From contig CAMYAO010000008.1 of NCBI GenBank assembly GCA_947253885.1, forward strand, positions 1 to 64,000: DNA of 64,000 nt, read 5' to 3'. This DNA is from an uncultured Clostridium sp. (GTDB lineage: Bacteria > Bacillota > Clostridia > Lachnospirales > Lachnospiraceae). Both the position numbers and the translations under genes were made by a program. Each line of letters begins with the position of its first letter. The first letter of the stretch is position 1. A model generated the notes under the pieces. It did not search any database. It was not told the DNA's origin and worked only from the letters and a program-made list of their open reading frames with translations. Positions 51,899-60,574 of the stretch are shown here, piece after piece.

Positions 51899-52723
51899 AT
51901 GAAGAAAAGAAGTGCATATGAACGTGTTCTTTTGGCGCGAGATAAGTCCCGTCCGAAAATCTCGGATTATATTGAGGCCTTATTTGAAGATTTTATAGAA
52001 CTTTCAGGAGATCGGCTCGGAAAAGAGGATGCTTCTATTATGGGAGGAATCGGATTTTTCGGTAGCATACCGGTTACGGTAGTAGGACATCGGAAAGGGA
52101 ACGATCTGAATGAGAATTTAACTTATAATTTCGGAATGCCGGGCCCGGAAGGATACCGAAAAGCCTTGCGTCTGATGAAACAGGCAGAGAAGTATCACAG
52201 ACCGGTTATCACGTTTATTGATACACCGGGAGCTTATCCGGGAATGGAAGCCGAAGAAAACGGAATCAGTGTTGCAATTGCGGAAAATCTTGCAAAAATG
52301 AGTTCCTTAAAGGTACCGATTATCGCAATTGTAACCGGAGAAGGCAACAGCGGGGGAGCTTTGGCAATCGGAGTGGCAGATCGGGTTTGGATGTTGGAAA
52401 ATGCGGTTTATTCCATTTTATCACCGGAAGGATTTGCCAGTATTTTATGGAAAGATGCTTCCAGAGCGAAGGAAGCCTGCGATGTGATGAAGATGACCGC
52501 ACCTGAATTATTGGAAGCGGGATTGATCGATCGTGTTATTCCGGAAGCCGAGGACGGGATTCAGTCCGATTTTACATCCGGAGTATCTGCCATGCGAAAA
52601 GCACTTGCAAAGGAATTAGAGTATTTAATGAGTTTGTCAGCAGAGGAACTGGTGGATGCTCGTTATGAAAAATTTCGACATATTGAAGGCAGTCACGGTC
52701 CGGTAAGGAGGGTTACAAAGTAA
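51899..52723 (+). CDS. accA: Acetyl-CoA carboxylase carboxyltransferase alpha subunit
   Basis: A 274-residue AccA, a shorter form of the subunit as in streptococci. It has ELSGDRLGKEDASIMGG near 38, FGMPGPEGYRKALRLMKQAE, TPGAYPGMEAEENGIS near 105-120, and EGNSGGALAIGVADRV for biotin binding. It pairs with AccD to make malonyl-CoA. It starts two bases behind accD and its stop overlaps the fabH start (TAATG). Confidence 0.96.
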   Translation: MKKRSAYERVLLARDKSRPKISDYIEALFEDFIELSGDRLGKEDASIMGGIGFFGSIPVTVVGHRKGNDLNENLTYNFGMPGPEGYRKALRLMKQAEKYHRPVITFIDTPGAYPGMEAEENGISVAIAENLAKMSSLKVPIIAIVTGEGNSGGALAIGVADRVWMLENAVYSILSPEGFASILWKDASRAKEACDVMKMTAPELLEAGLIDRVIPEAEDGIQSDFTSGVSAMRKALAKELEYLMSLSAEELVDARYEKFRHIEGSHGPVRRVTK

Positions 52724-53673
52724 TGAGCGGAATCCGAATTATTGGAATGGGAAAAGCTCTTCCCAAACATAAAGTAACAAATGAAGATATGAAGCAATTC
52801 ATGGATACGGATGATGAGTGGATTCGGACACGAACCGGTATTTCCACTCGCTATCATAGCATAGAAGAGACACATGCGGATTTATGTGCAAAGGCGGCAG
52901 AAGCGGCGATGCAGTCAGCGGGAGTTAACGTTGATCAGATCGGACTGCTGATTGTTGCGACGATTACAGCAGATTATGCAACTCCGTCGGCAGCGTGTGT
53001 AGTGCAGCAAAAGCTCGGGATACCGAGCGATTGTCCGGCATTTGATATCGGAGCGGCATGTTCCGGTTTTGTATATGGACTTCAGATTGTAGATTCCATG
53101 TTTGCCAATCATGCTTATAATACGCAAAAGCCGTATGCATTACTGATCGGGGCGGAGCAGTTATCCAGAATATTAAATAAGTCCGATCGTGCCACCGGAA
53201 TGTTATTCGGGGACGGAGCCGGAGCGGCGATTATAAAAAAAGAAGAATCCAATCGGTTTTTTTGTAAATTGGGGGCAAAGGGAGACGTAGATGCCCTTTG
53301 GACACCGGGTGCTATGCGAGAAGATCCGTGGATTCATATGGACGGAAAGCAGATTTTCCGATTTGCGGTATCCATTATGAGTCTGGGACTTAAGGATATG
53401 GAGGCAGCGAGCGCTATTCCGATTACGGAGTTTGATTATATTGTTTGTCATCAGGCAAATATCCGGATTATTGAACATGTCCGGAAAAAGCTGAAATTAC
53501 CGCAAGAAAAGTTTGTGATCAATATTCAAAAGTACGGAAACACCTCCGGAGCAAGTATTCCGATGGCATTGGCGGAGCTATATCAGTCCGGGAAGTGTAC
53601 TCCCGGAACAAAGGTAGTTTGTCTGGGTTTTGGAGCAGGATTAACTTGGGGAAGTGCTTATTTGGAATTTTAA
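52723..53673 (+). CDS. fabH: Beta-ketoacyl-ACP synthase III
   Basis: A 316-residue KAS III that starts chains by condensing acetyl-CoA with malonyl-ACP. The catalytic triad is Cys113 (GAACSGFVYGL), His in CHQANIRI and Asn in YGNTSGASIPMAL. The substrate-channel segment DEWIRTRTGISTRYH is conserved. Length is normal. It overlaps accA by one base. Confidence 0.97.
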   Translation: MSGIRIIGMGKALPKHKVTNEDMKQFMDTDDEWIRTRTGISTRYHSIEETHADLCAKAAEAAMQSAGVNVDQIGLLIVATITADYATPSAACVVQQKLGIPSDCPAFDIGAACSGFVYGLQIVDSMFANHAYNTQKPYALLIGAEQLSRILNKSDRATGMLFGDGAGAAIIKKEESNRFFCKLGAKGDVDALWTPGAMREDPWIHMDGKQIFRFAVSIMSLGLKDMEAASAIPITEFDYIVCHQANIRIIEHVRKKLKLPQEKFVINIQKYGNTSGASIPMALAELYQSGKCTPGTKVVCLGFGAGLTWGSAYLEF

Positions 53674-53711
53674 AAAAGGTAAAGCCCCTTTTGAGATACG
53701 GAGAAAATAGA

Positions 53712-54638
53712 ATGAAACGATTAAATGAACTACTGAATATAAAATACCCTTTTATCCAGGGGGGAATGGCGAATATTGCAATCGGTGAATTTGCTGCGGC
53801 AGTTTCCAATGCGGGAGGTCTGGGACTGATCGGAACCGGAGGTATGGATACTGCAAAATTGGAAGAAAATATCCATATTGCAAAGAAACTTACAGATAAG
53901 CCGTTCGGTGTAAATTTAATGCTGATGAATCCTTATACGGATGAACAGGCGGAGCTCCTGATGCGTGAAAAGATCAAAGTCGTTACCACCGGTGCGGGAA
54001 ATCCGGGAAAATATATGGCAATGTGGAAAGAGCACGGTATGACAGTAATTCCGGTTGCGGCAGGAGTTGCTCTGGCGCAGAGAATGATACGTCAGGGCGC
54101 AGACATGATTATTGCAGAGGGAACAGAAAGTGGCGGTCATGTAGGTGAAATGACTACAATGACTCTGGTTCCGCAGATGGTAGCAAATGTAGATGTTCCG
54201 GTAATTGCAGCCGGAGGAATTGCAAGCGGGGCACAGCTGGCAGCGGCATATGCGCTTGGAGCAGTAGGGGCACAGCTCGGTACCTGCTTATTGACAAGTG
54301 ATGAATGTCCGATTCACCAAAATTATAAAGACGCATTATTGAAAGCAAAAGATAATGCAACGGTTGTAACGGGAAGAAGTGCCAATGTACCGGTAAGAGT
54401 GTTAAAAAATAAAATGACCAGAGCTTATTTAAAGCTGGAAAAAGAGGGTGCAGACAGGGAGGAGCTGGAGAAGTTTACATTGGGTTCACTTCGAAAAGCG
54501 GTTTTTGACGGAAACACGGAAGAAGGTTCTCTGATGGCAGGTCAGGTAGCCGGACAACTGAAAGAGATTCGTCCTCTTGCCGAGATTTTTCAATCTATGG
54601 TAGAGGAAGCAGATCAGGTTATTGCAGGATTAAAATAA
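53712..54638 (+). CDS. fabK: Enoyl-ACP reductase II (FMN-dependent)
   Basis: A 308-residue flavoprotein of the nitronate monooxygenase-like fold. Landmarks are YPFIQGGMANIAIGEFAAAVSN, GLGLIGTGGM, GVNLMLMNP, AEGTESGGHVGEMT and AAGGIASGAQLAAA. It reduces the enoyl bond in each elongation cycle. It is the only enoyl reductase in the operon; FabI is absent, which in other bacteria goes with insensitivity to triclosan. The ATG at 53712 follows GGAG. Confidence 0.95.
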   Translation: MKRLNELLNIKYPFIQGGMANIAIGEFAAAVSNAGGLGLIGTGGMDTAKLEENIHIAKKLTDKPFGVNLMLMNPYTDEQAELLMREKIKVVTTGAGNPGKYMAMWKEHGMTVIPVAAGVALAQRMIRQGADMIIAEGTESGGHVGEMTTMTLVPQMVANVDVPVIAAGGIASGAQLAAAYALGAVGAQLGTCLLTSDECPIHQNYKDALLKAKDNATVVTGRSANVPVRVLKNKMTRAYLKLEKEGADREELEKFTLGSLRKAVFDGNTEEGSLMAGQVAGQLKEIRPLAEIFQSMVEEADQVIAGLK

Positions 54639-54669
54639 CCATTGTAATACATTGGATAGGAGAAAAAGT

Positions 54670-55599
54670 ATGAAGCTCGCGTTTTTATATGCAGGCCAGG
54701 GAAGTCAGCGTAAGGGAATGGGAAAGGATTTGTATGAGTCTTTTCCGAGTTTTGCAACTGTAGTAGATCAGGCACAGCCTGGTTTTGATTTGAAGAACAT
54801 GATGTTTGAGACAGATGTGGACATTTTATCTCAAACAGAACATGCACAGCCGGCTTTAGCGGCATTTGCGGCAGGTGTGACGGCTGTGTTATATGAAAAC
54901 GGAATCCATCCGGAAATTACCGGAGGTCTCAGTTTGGGAGAATATTCCGCACTTCATGCGGCGGGAGTATTTGATGCGGATACTTTGATACGTATTACCG
55001 CATTTCGTGGGCGCGAGATGGCGAAAGCGGCAGAGGGGGTAGATACTCTGATGTGTGCTGTAATCGGACTGGATGCCGCAAAATTGGAGGAAGTTGTAAA
55101 AGAGGCGGCTTCTGACGGAATTGTGGAAATTTCTAATTATAATGCCAAGGGACAGATTGTAATTGCCGGAGAGCATAAGGCGGTTCGGAAGGCGGAGGAA
55201 CTGGCAAAAGAAGCGGGAGCGCGCCGCTGTATGGAATTGCGTGTCAGCAGTGCATTTCATACCTCATTTATGAAACCGGCAGGTGATGCGATTGAAATTT
55301 ATTTCAGCAAGGTTCCGTTCGGAGAAATGCAGATACCGGTTCTGTTTAATGCGACAGCAAAACCTCTTCAGGAAGGGGAGACGATAAAAGAATTACTGGT
55401 CAGACAGGTGCAATCCAGTGTGCGAATGGAAGAGATGATCTATTACCTGAAAGATCAGGGAGTCGATACGGTTGTTGAAATCGGCCCGGGTAATGTATTG
55501 TCCGGCTTTATCAGAAGAACAGTGGATGGAATCACAACATATTCCATTAATGATGCGGAAGACCTGTATAAGGTTCTGGAGGCATTGAAAGGAGAATAG
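54670..55599 (+). CDS. fabD: Malonyl-CoA:ACP transacylase
   Basis: A 309-residue acyltransferase moving malonyl from CoA to ACP. It has YAGQGSQRKGMG near residue 8, the nucleophile Ser88 in GGLSLGEYSAL, the catalytic His region SAFHTSFM near 200, and EIGPGNVLSGF near the end. The ATG at 54670 follows TAGGAG; a TTG 18 bases earlier is in frame. Confidence 0.96.
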   Translation: MKLAFLYAGQGSQRKGMGKDLYESFPSFATVVDQAQPGFDLKNMMFETDVDILSQTEHAQPALAAFAAGVTAVLYENGIHPEITGGLSLGEYSALHAAGVFDADTLIRITAFRGREMAKAAEGVDTLMCAVIGLDAAKLEEVVKEAASDGIVEISNYNAKGQIVIAGEHKAVRKAEELAKEAGARRCMELRVSSAFHTSFMKPAGDAIEIYFSKVPFGEMQIPVLFNATAKPLQEGETIKELLVRQVQSSVRMEEMIYYLKDQGVDTVVEIGPGNVLSGFIRRTVDGITTYSINDAEDLYKVLEALKGE

Positions 55600-55600
55600 T

Positions 55601-56344
55601 ATGGATGTAAGCAATCAGGTTGCCGTGGTAACCGGCGGAAGCAGAGGAATCGGTCGTGCTACTTGTATTCAGCTGGCAAAGGCGGGGGCGCATGTGGTAA
55701 TCAATTATGCGGGCAACGAAGGGGCAGCGAAAGAAACGCAAAAGCAGTGTGAACAGTACGGAGTACAGGCTGTGCTGGTACAGGGGAATGTTGCCCTGGA
55801 GGCGGATGTGGATCGTCTGTTTGAGGAAGCACTTAAGATTAACGGGCGAATTGATATATTGGTAAATAATGCAGGTATCACAAAGGATAATATTTTGCTT
55901 CGTATGAAGACGGAGGAGTTTGACGATGTAATCAATGTGAATCTTAAGGGAGCCTTTTTATGTATGAAAAAAGCTTCCCGCATTATGCTCAAACAGCGCT
56001 ACGGACGCATTATTAATCTAAGTTCTGTTGTCGGTTTGCGGGGAAATATCGGTCAGTTAAATTATGCCGCATCAAAGGCGGGAGTGATCGGAATGACCAA
56101 GTCTCTGGCTAAGGAATTGGCGGCCAGAAATGTAACCGTAAATGTAATTGCACCCGGAATGATCGCAACGGAAATGACAGAGGAGATTGCAGATGCAGCA
56201 AAAGAAGCCATTTTATCCACGATCCCGATGGGAAAGCCGGGAGAAGCGGAAGATGTGGCAAATGCAATCGTATTCTTTGCAAGTAAAGAAGCCGCATATC
56301 TTACCGGACAGGTATTATGTGTAGATGGAGGTATGGCAGTATGA
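55601..56344 (+). CDS. fabG: 3-oxoacyl-ACP reductase
   Basis: A 247-residue NADPH-dependent SDR reducing beta-ketoacyl-ACP. Motifs are TGGSRGIGRAT (about 12-22), NNAGITKDN, LSSVVGLRGN with the catalytic Ser, YAASKAGVIGMTKSLAKELA with the Tyr/Lys pair, and the ending CVDGGMAV. The stop overlaps the fabF start (ATGA). Confidence 0.96.
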   Translation: MDVSNQVAVVTGGSRGIGRATCIQLAKAGAHVVINYAGNEGAAKETQKQCEQYGVQAVLVQGNVALEADVDRLFEEALKINGRIDILVNNAGITKDNILLRMKTEEFDDVINVNLKGAFLCMKKASRIMLKQRYGRIINLSSVVGLRGNIGQLNYAASKAGVIGMTKSLAKELAARNVTVNVIAPGMIATEMTEEIADAAKEAILSTIPMGKPGEAEDVANAIVFFASKEAAYLTGQVLCVDGGMAV

Positions 56345-57597
56345 CAAGACGTGTAGTGGTGACAGGTCTGGGAGTGATTTCTCCGATTGGAAATGATGTA
56401 GCATCTATGTGGCAGTCCGTATTGGATGCGAAGTGCGGAATTGATAAAATTACGCATTATGATACAGAAGGTCGGAAAGTGACCCTGGCAGGTGAGATCA
56501 AGAATATGGACTATGATGCCTATATCGATAAACGTGAATTAAAGAAAATGGATCCGTATACTCAATTCGGAATGGTAGCTGCCATTCAGGCATTTCAGGA
56601 TGCGGGGATCGCACCGGTGGAAGAAGGTGAGGATACCTTTGAGTCTCGTGGAAACTGGGGTTGTATTATGGCATCCGGTATCGGAGGAATCGGAACGATC
56701 GAAGCAGAGCAGATCCGTGGAACGGAAAAGGGATTTGACCGTGTTTCTCCGTTCTTTATTCCGATGGCTATTTCCAATATGGCGGCGGGGCAGATTGCTA
56801 TCAAATACGGTCTGCACGGTCATACAACCTGTGTGGTAACAGCGTGTACATCGTCTGCCAATGCGATAGGTGACGCTTTCCGTCATATTCGGGACGGTTA
56901 CGGAGATTTGATGCTGGCGGGCGGAGCTGAGGCGGCAATTACCCCTCTTTCTATCGGTGGATTTACTTCTTTGAAGGCACTTAGCAAGGCGGAAGATCCG
57001 AGCAGAGCCTCTATCCCTTTTGATAAGGAGCGTAACGGTTTTGTAATGGGTGAGGGAGCCGGTGCACTGGTATTAGAGGAGTATGAGCATGCGAAAGCTC
57101 GCGGTGCAAAGATCTACGGTGAAATCGTAGGATACGGGGCGAACTGTGATGCACATCATATTACTGCTCCATTGGAAGATGGAAAAGGTGCAGCATTATG
57201 TATGAAGCAGGCACTGGAAGATGCCGGTATAGAGCCAAAAGATGTAGATTATATCAATGCACACGGAACCGCCACTCCGATGAACGACCGTTGCGAAACA
57301 GCAGCAGTAAAGCGTTTGTTTGGGGAGGATGCAAAGAAAGTAAAAATGAGTTCGACCAAATCTATGACCGGACATCTGCTGGGAGCATCCGGAGCGGTAG
57401 AATCTGTCATTACAGTAAAGGCCGTACAGGAAAACTTCCTTCCTCCGACTATCCATTATCAGCTTCCGGATGAGGACTGTGACCTGGATATTGTTCCGAA
57501 CAAAGGATACGAGTATCCGATTCAATATGCCATTTCCAACTCCTTCGGATTTGGAGGTCACAACGGTACAATCGTATTTAAGAAGTTCAGTGAATAA
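56341..57597 (+). CDS. fabF: Beta-ketoacyl-ACP synthase II
   Basis: A 418-residue elongation KAS. The catalytic Cys169 is in VTACTSSANAIG and the two histidines in NAHGTATPMND and KSMTGHLLGASG. It begins TRRVVVTGLGVISPIGN and ends NSFGFGGHNGTIVFKKF, both family hallmarks. The ATG at 56341 overlaps the fabG stop. Confidence 0.97.
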   Translation: MTRRVVVTGLGVISPIGNDVASMWQSVLDAKCGIDKITHYDTEGRKVTLAGEIKNMDYDAYIDKRELKKMDPYTQFGMVAAIQAFQDAGIAPVEEGEDTFESRGNWGCIMASGIGGIGTIEAEQIRGTEKGFDRVSPFFIPMAISNMAAGQIAIKYGLHGHTTCVVTACTSSANAIGDAFRHIRDGYGDLMLAGGAEAAITPLSIGGFTSLKALSKAEDPSRASIPFDKERNGFVMGEGAGALVLEEYEHAKARGAKIYGEIVGYGANCDAHHITAPLEDGKGAALCMKQALEDAGIEPKDVDYINAHGTATPMNDRCETAAVKRLFGEDAKKVKMSSTKSMTGHLLGASGAVESVITVKAVQENFLPPTIHYQLPDEDCDLDIVPNKGYEYPIQYAISNSFGFGGHNGTIVFKKFSE

Positions 57598-57637
57598 AGC
57601 AGATATTGATAGAAGTACATTATAATAAGGAGACAAT

Positions 57638-58063
57638 ATGCAGTTAAATTCAAATGAAATTGAGGCAATTCTGCCACATCGCTATCCATTTTTGATGGTG
57701 GATAAAATTGTAGACTGTGTACCGGGGCAGTATGCGGACGGTATTAAGTGTGTGACTGCCAATGAAATGCAATTCATGGGGCATTTTCCGGGAACACATG
57801 TGATGCCGGGAGTGCTTGTGCTGGAAGCATTGGCACAAACGGGTGCAGTTGCGATTCTTATGGAAGAAGAAAACCATGGAAAAATCGCTTATTTCGGAGG
57901 GGTAAAAAATGCGCGTTTTCGCAAACAGATCGTTCCGGGAGATGTGATAGAGCTTCATTGCGAGATTATTGCCAGAAAAGGACCTGTCGGATTTGGCAAG
58001 GCGGTAGCAAAGGTAGACGGAAAGCCGGCAGTTACTGCGGAACTTTCTTTTGCAATCTCATAA
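57638..58063 (+). CDS. fabZ: 3-hydroxyacyl-ACP dehydratase
   Basis: A 141-residue hot-dog fold dehydratase with catalytic His49 in MGHFPGTHVMPG and Glu63 in LVLEALAQTGA, and the opening HRYPFLMVDKI. No FabA, FabM or other isomerase is in the operon, so the route to unsaturated fatty acids is not visible here. The start follows AAGGAG. A MarR gene follows after 35 bases. Confidence 0.96.
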   Translation: MQLNSNEIEAILPHRYPFLMVDKIVDCVPGQYADGIKCVTANEMQFMGHFPGTHVMPGVLVLEALAQTGAVAILMEEENHGKIAYFGGVKNARFRKQIVPGDVIELHCEIIARKGPVGFGKAVAKVDGKPAVTAELSFAIS

Positions 58064-58098
58064 CGACAACCGTATGAACGGATAAAAAGGAAAACTAA

Positions 58099-58554
58099 AT
58101 GACAATAGATCAAGCATTTAATGACGTATATACCAAATTTAAAATGCACTTTTATCGCGAAATATTTAGTACTTTTAATAATCGTGAAGCAACATTAACA
58201 ACGGTAGAGACTTTTTGTATGGAGGTGATTCATGCAATGAACCGACCGACGATAAAGGAATTTGCCGATTTTATTCAAATCTCTCCGCCGAATGCGGCAT
58301 ACAAGGTTAACAATCTTGTTCAGAAAGGATATATAAAAAAAATCCACTCCAAGGTGGATAAACGGGAGTATCACCTGGAGGTTACACAGAAGTATATAGA
58401 CTACTACAATGTATCGGCAGCCTATATCGATGAAGTCATGAAACGGGTGGAAAATCATATGCCTGTAGAGGAGAAAAAGCACTTCTTGAAGGCACTTCGT
58501 TTTGTGTCTGAGGAATGTATGAGAGATGTCCCGAATTTTAACGGAATAAATTAG
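58099..58554 (+). CDS. MarR-family regulator, possible FabT-like repressor
   Basis: A 151-residue MarR-type protein whose winged helix (about 45-95) contains RPTIKEFADFIQISPPNAAY, KVNNLVQKGYIKK and a basic wing. It is the last gene of the fatty acid operon. In streptococci and relatives the MarR protein FabT, encoded with the fab genes, represses them in response to acyl-ACP. This protein is a plausible functional counterpart, but sequence similarity to FabT cannot be judged by eye. The candidate operator at 48856-48869 would be its target. Confidence 0.75.
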   Translation: MTIDQAFNDVYTKFKMHFYREIFSTFNNREATLTTVETFCMEVIHAMNRPTIKEFADFIQISPPNAAYKVNNLVQKGYIKKIHSKVDKREYHLEVTQKYIDYYNVSAAYIDEVMKRVENHMPVEEKKHFLKALRFVSEECMRDVPNFNGIN

Positions 58555-58561
58555 TTAATAC

Positions 58562-58611
58562 TTGACTCTGCTGGAGGTAGTCTGATACCCTTAGTAGAGT
58601 CAAATTTATTT
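58562..58611 (+). terminator. Terminator of the fatty acid operon
   Basis: TTGACTCTGCT (58562-58572) pairs with AGTAGAGTCAA (58593-58603) with one G-T wobble, followed by ATTTATTTT. Confidence 0.7.
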
Positions 58612-58626
58612 TAAGGAGGCAGTAGC

Positions 58627-60171
58627 GTGTCAAGAGAAACAGTGATTGTAATTGATTTCGGCGGTCAGTATAACCAGCTGGTAGCACGAAGAGTACGAGA
58701 GAACGGTGTATACTGTGAAATCTATTCTTATAGAACGGATCTTGAGCAGATCAAGAAATTAAATCCGAAGGGCATTATTTTAACAGGCGGACCGAACAGT
58801 TGTTATGAAGAGGGAGCGGCAACTTATTCAAAGGAGTTGTTTGAGCTCGGGATACCGGTACTCGGGCTTTGTTACGGTGCACAGCTTATGCAGCACTTGC
58901 TGGGTGGTAAAGTGGAAAAGGCGCCGGTTCGGGAATACGGAAAAACAGAAGTATTTGTGGATACAAACAGCAAGCTGTTTGAAGGAGTATCTCAATCGAC
59001 AATCTGTTGGATGAGCCACTTTGATTATATTTCCGGGAACGGCTCCCGTTTTACAATTACCGCTCATACTGCCGACTGCCCGGTTGCAGCTTATGAAGAC
59101 GCCCAAAGCGGTTTGTACGGAATCCAGTTTCATCCGGAAGTGCTTCACACTGTTGAGGGCAGCAAGATGCTTTCCAATTTTGTATACAATGTATGCGGCT
59201 GTTCCGGAGATTGGAAGATTGACAATTTTGTTAAGTCAATGATTGAACAGATTCGCGAAAAGGTGGGAAACGGAAAAGTACTATGTGCACTTTCCGGAGG
59301 TGTAGATTCTTCGGTAGCGGCGGTTATGCTTTCCAAAGCGGTCGGAAATCAGCTGACTTGTGTTTTTGTAGACCACGGTCTTCTTCGAAAGGATGAAGGT
59401 GATGAGGTGGAAGCCGTATTCGGATCGAAGGGAAATTACGACCTGAATTTTATTCGCGTAAATGCCCAGGAGCGTTTTTACGAAAAGCTTAAGGATGTGG
59501 AAGATCCAGAGGCAAAGCGCAAGATCATCGGAGAAGAGTTTATTCGTGTCTTTGAAGAAGAAGCCAAGAAGATCGGTGCAGTAGATTATCTAGTGCAGGG
59601 AACGATATATCCGGATGTCGTAGAATCCGGACTCGGCGGAGAGTCCGCCGTTATTAAATCACATCACAATGTAGGCGGATTGCCGGATTATGTTGATTTC
59701 AAGGAGATTATCGAGCCGCTTCGTGATCTGTTTAAGGACGAAGTCCGTAAAGCGGGTCTGGAATTGGGAATTCCGGAATATCTGGTATTCCGTCAGCCGT
59801 TCCCGGGACCGGGACTCGGTATTCGTATCATCGGTGATGTCACGGCGGAGAAGGTGAGAATCGTTCAGGATGCAGATGCTATCTATCGGGAAGAAATTGC
59901 CAATGCAGGACTTGACAGAGAGATTAATCAGTATTTTGCCGCTTTGACCAATATGAGATCGGTCGGAGTTATGGGAGATGAACGAACCTATGATTATGCA
60001 ATTGCTCTTCGAGGTGTGAAAACGATTGACTTTATGACGGCGGAAGCTGCCGAGATCCCTTTTGAGGTATTGAATAAGGTGATGAGTCGTATTATTAATG
60101 AGGTCGACGGGGTGAATCGGGTAATGTATGATATTACGAGTAAGCCACCGGGGACGATAGAGTTTGAATAG
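58627..60171 (+). CDS. guaA: GMP synthase (glutamine-hydrolysing)
   Basis: A 514-residue enzyme converting XMP to GMP. The class I glutaminase has nucleophile Cys82 in GLCYGAQL and the HPEVLHT histidine. An ATP-pyrophosphatase domain with LSGGVDSSV near 223-231 and a C-terminal dimerisation domain ending KPPGTIEFE follow. The start is GTG at 58627, supported by AAGGAGG eight bases upstream. No purine riboswitch is recognisable in the short leader. The 3' end of guaA is a known integration site for islands in many bacteria, and base composition changes right after it here. Confidence 0.97.
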   Translation: MSRETVIVIDFGGQYNQLVARRVRENGVYCEIYSYRTDLEQIKKLNPKGIILTGGPNSCYEEGAATYSKELFELGIPVLGLCYGAQLMQHLLGGKVEKAPVREYGKTEVFVDTNSKLFEGVSQSTICWMSHFDYISGNGSRFTITAHTADCPVAAYEDAQSGLYGIQFHPEVLHTVEGSKMLSNFVYNVCGCSGDWKIDNFVKSMIEQIREKVGNGKVLCALSGGVDSSVAAVMLSKAVGNQLTCVFVDHGLLRKDEGDEVEAVFGSKGNYDLNFIRVNAQERFYEKLKDVEDPEAKRKIIGEEFIRVFEEEAKKIGAVDYLVQGTIYPDVVESGLGGESAVIKSHHNVGGLPDYVDFKEIIEPLRDLFKDEVRKAGLELGIPEYLVFRQPFPGPGLGIRIIGDVTAEKVRIVQDADAIYREEIANAGLDREINQYFAALTNMRSVGVMGDERTYDYAIALRGVKTIDFMTAEAAEIPFEVLNKVMSRIINEVDGVNRVMYDITSKPPGTIEFE

Positions 60172-60308
60172 TCCCAAAAAAATTAAAAACCTTGTAAAAT
60201 CAATGGTTACAGAAGATGAAAAATTGTAACTGGGATTAAAATGGGAACATTTGTAAAAAAGAATAAATTGAATAATAGTTCCAAGTGGTTTACATTTGGA
60301 CAAAAAAT
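60172..60308. other. AT-rich junction after guaA, no supported gene
   Basis: The 137 bases hold only a short frame (60241-60318, 25 codons, MGTFVKKNK start) without a ribosome binding site. Composition drops sharply compared with guaA. It may be the edge of an inserted island. Confidence 0.4.
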
Positions 60309-60337
60309 TAGACCGTAGTTAAAAGCTGCGGTCTTTT
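60309..60337 (+). terminator. Terminator downstream of guaA
   Basis: AGACCGTAG and CTGCGGTCT form a stem around TTAAAAG, followed by TTTTT. Confidence 0.75.
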
Positions 60338-60497
60338 TGAGCATATATTTTTATTTTAAAAATCTTGATTTTTTAATATTATATAGGTTGTTATAAATTG
60401 GATCAATAATTAAGGTGAATAAAATATTGAGAAAATATAAAAATCATAACAGGATATTTGAAAAAACATTTAGATTATATAACAAACAAGTAATTTA

Positions 60498-60538
60498 TGC
60501 GACAATAAAATGTCGGTTTGAATTCTAGTATTGTCGCA
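60498..60538. promoter_or_regulatory. Operator-like region of the AlbA_2 gene
   Basis: TGCGACAATA (60498-60507) and TATTGTCGCA (60529-60538) are perfect inverted repeats. The spacer holds TGTCGGTTTGAAT. TGTCG thus occurs three times (one inverted). The 17-bp AAAATGTCGGTTTGAAT (60507-60523) recurs exactly in the coding region at 61683-61699. A TATGAT/TATAAT-like element follows at 60541. Confidence 0.6.
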
Positions 60539-60574
60539 AATATGATATAATAATTATAATAGAGGAGGACTGTA

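Noticed and set aside
58555..58626. A purine riboswitch in the guaA leader
   Set aside because: The leader is short and filled by the terminator of the preceding operon; the conserved riboswitch core is absent.
59659..60303. A 214-codon minus-strand frame over the end of guaA
   Set aside because: Most of it is antisense to conserved guaA motifs and it lacks family similarity.
60241..60318. A 25-codon frame after guaA
   Set aside because: Too short, without ribosome binding site or recognisable similarity; may be remnant DNA.
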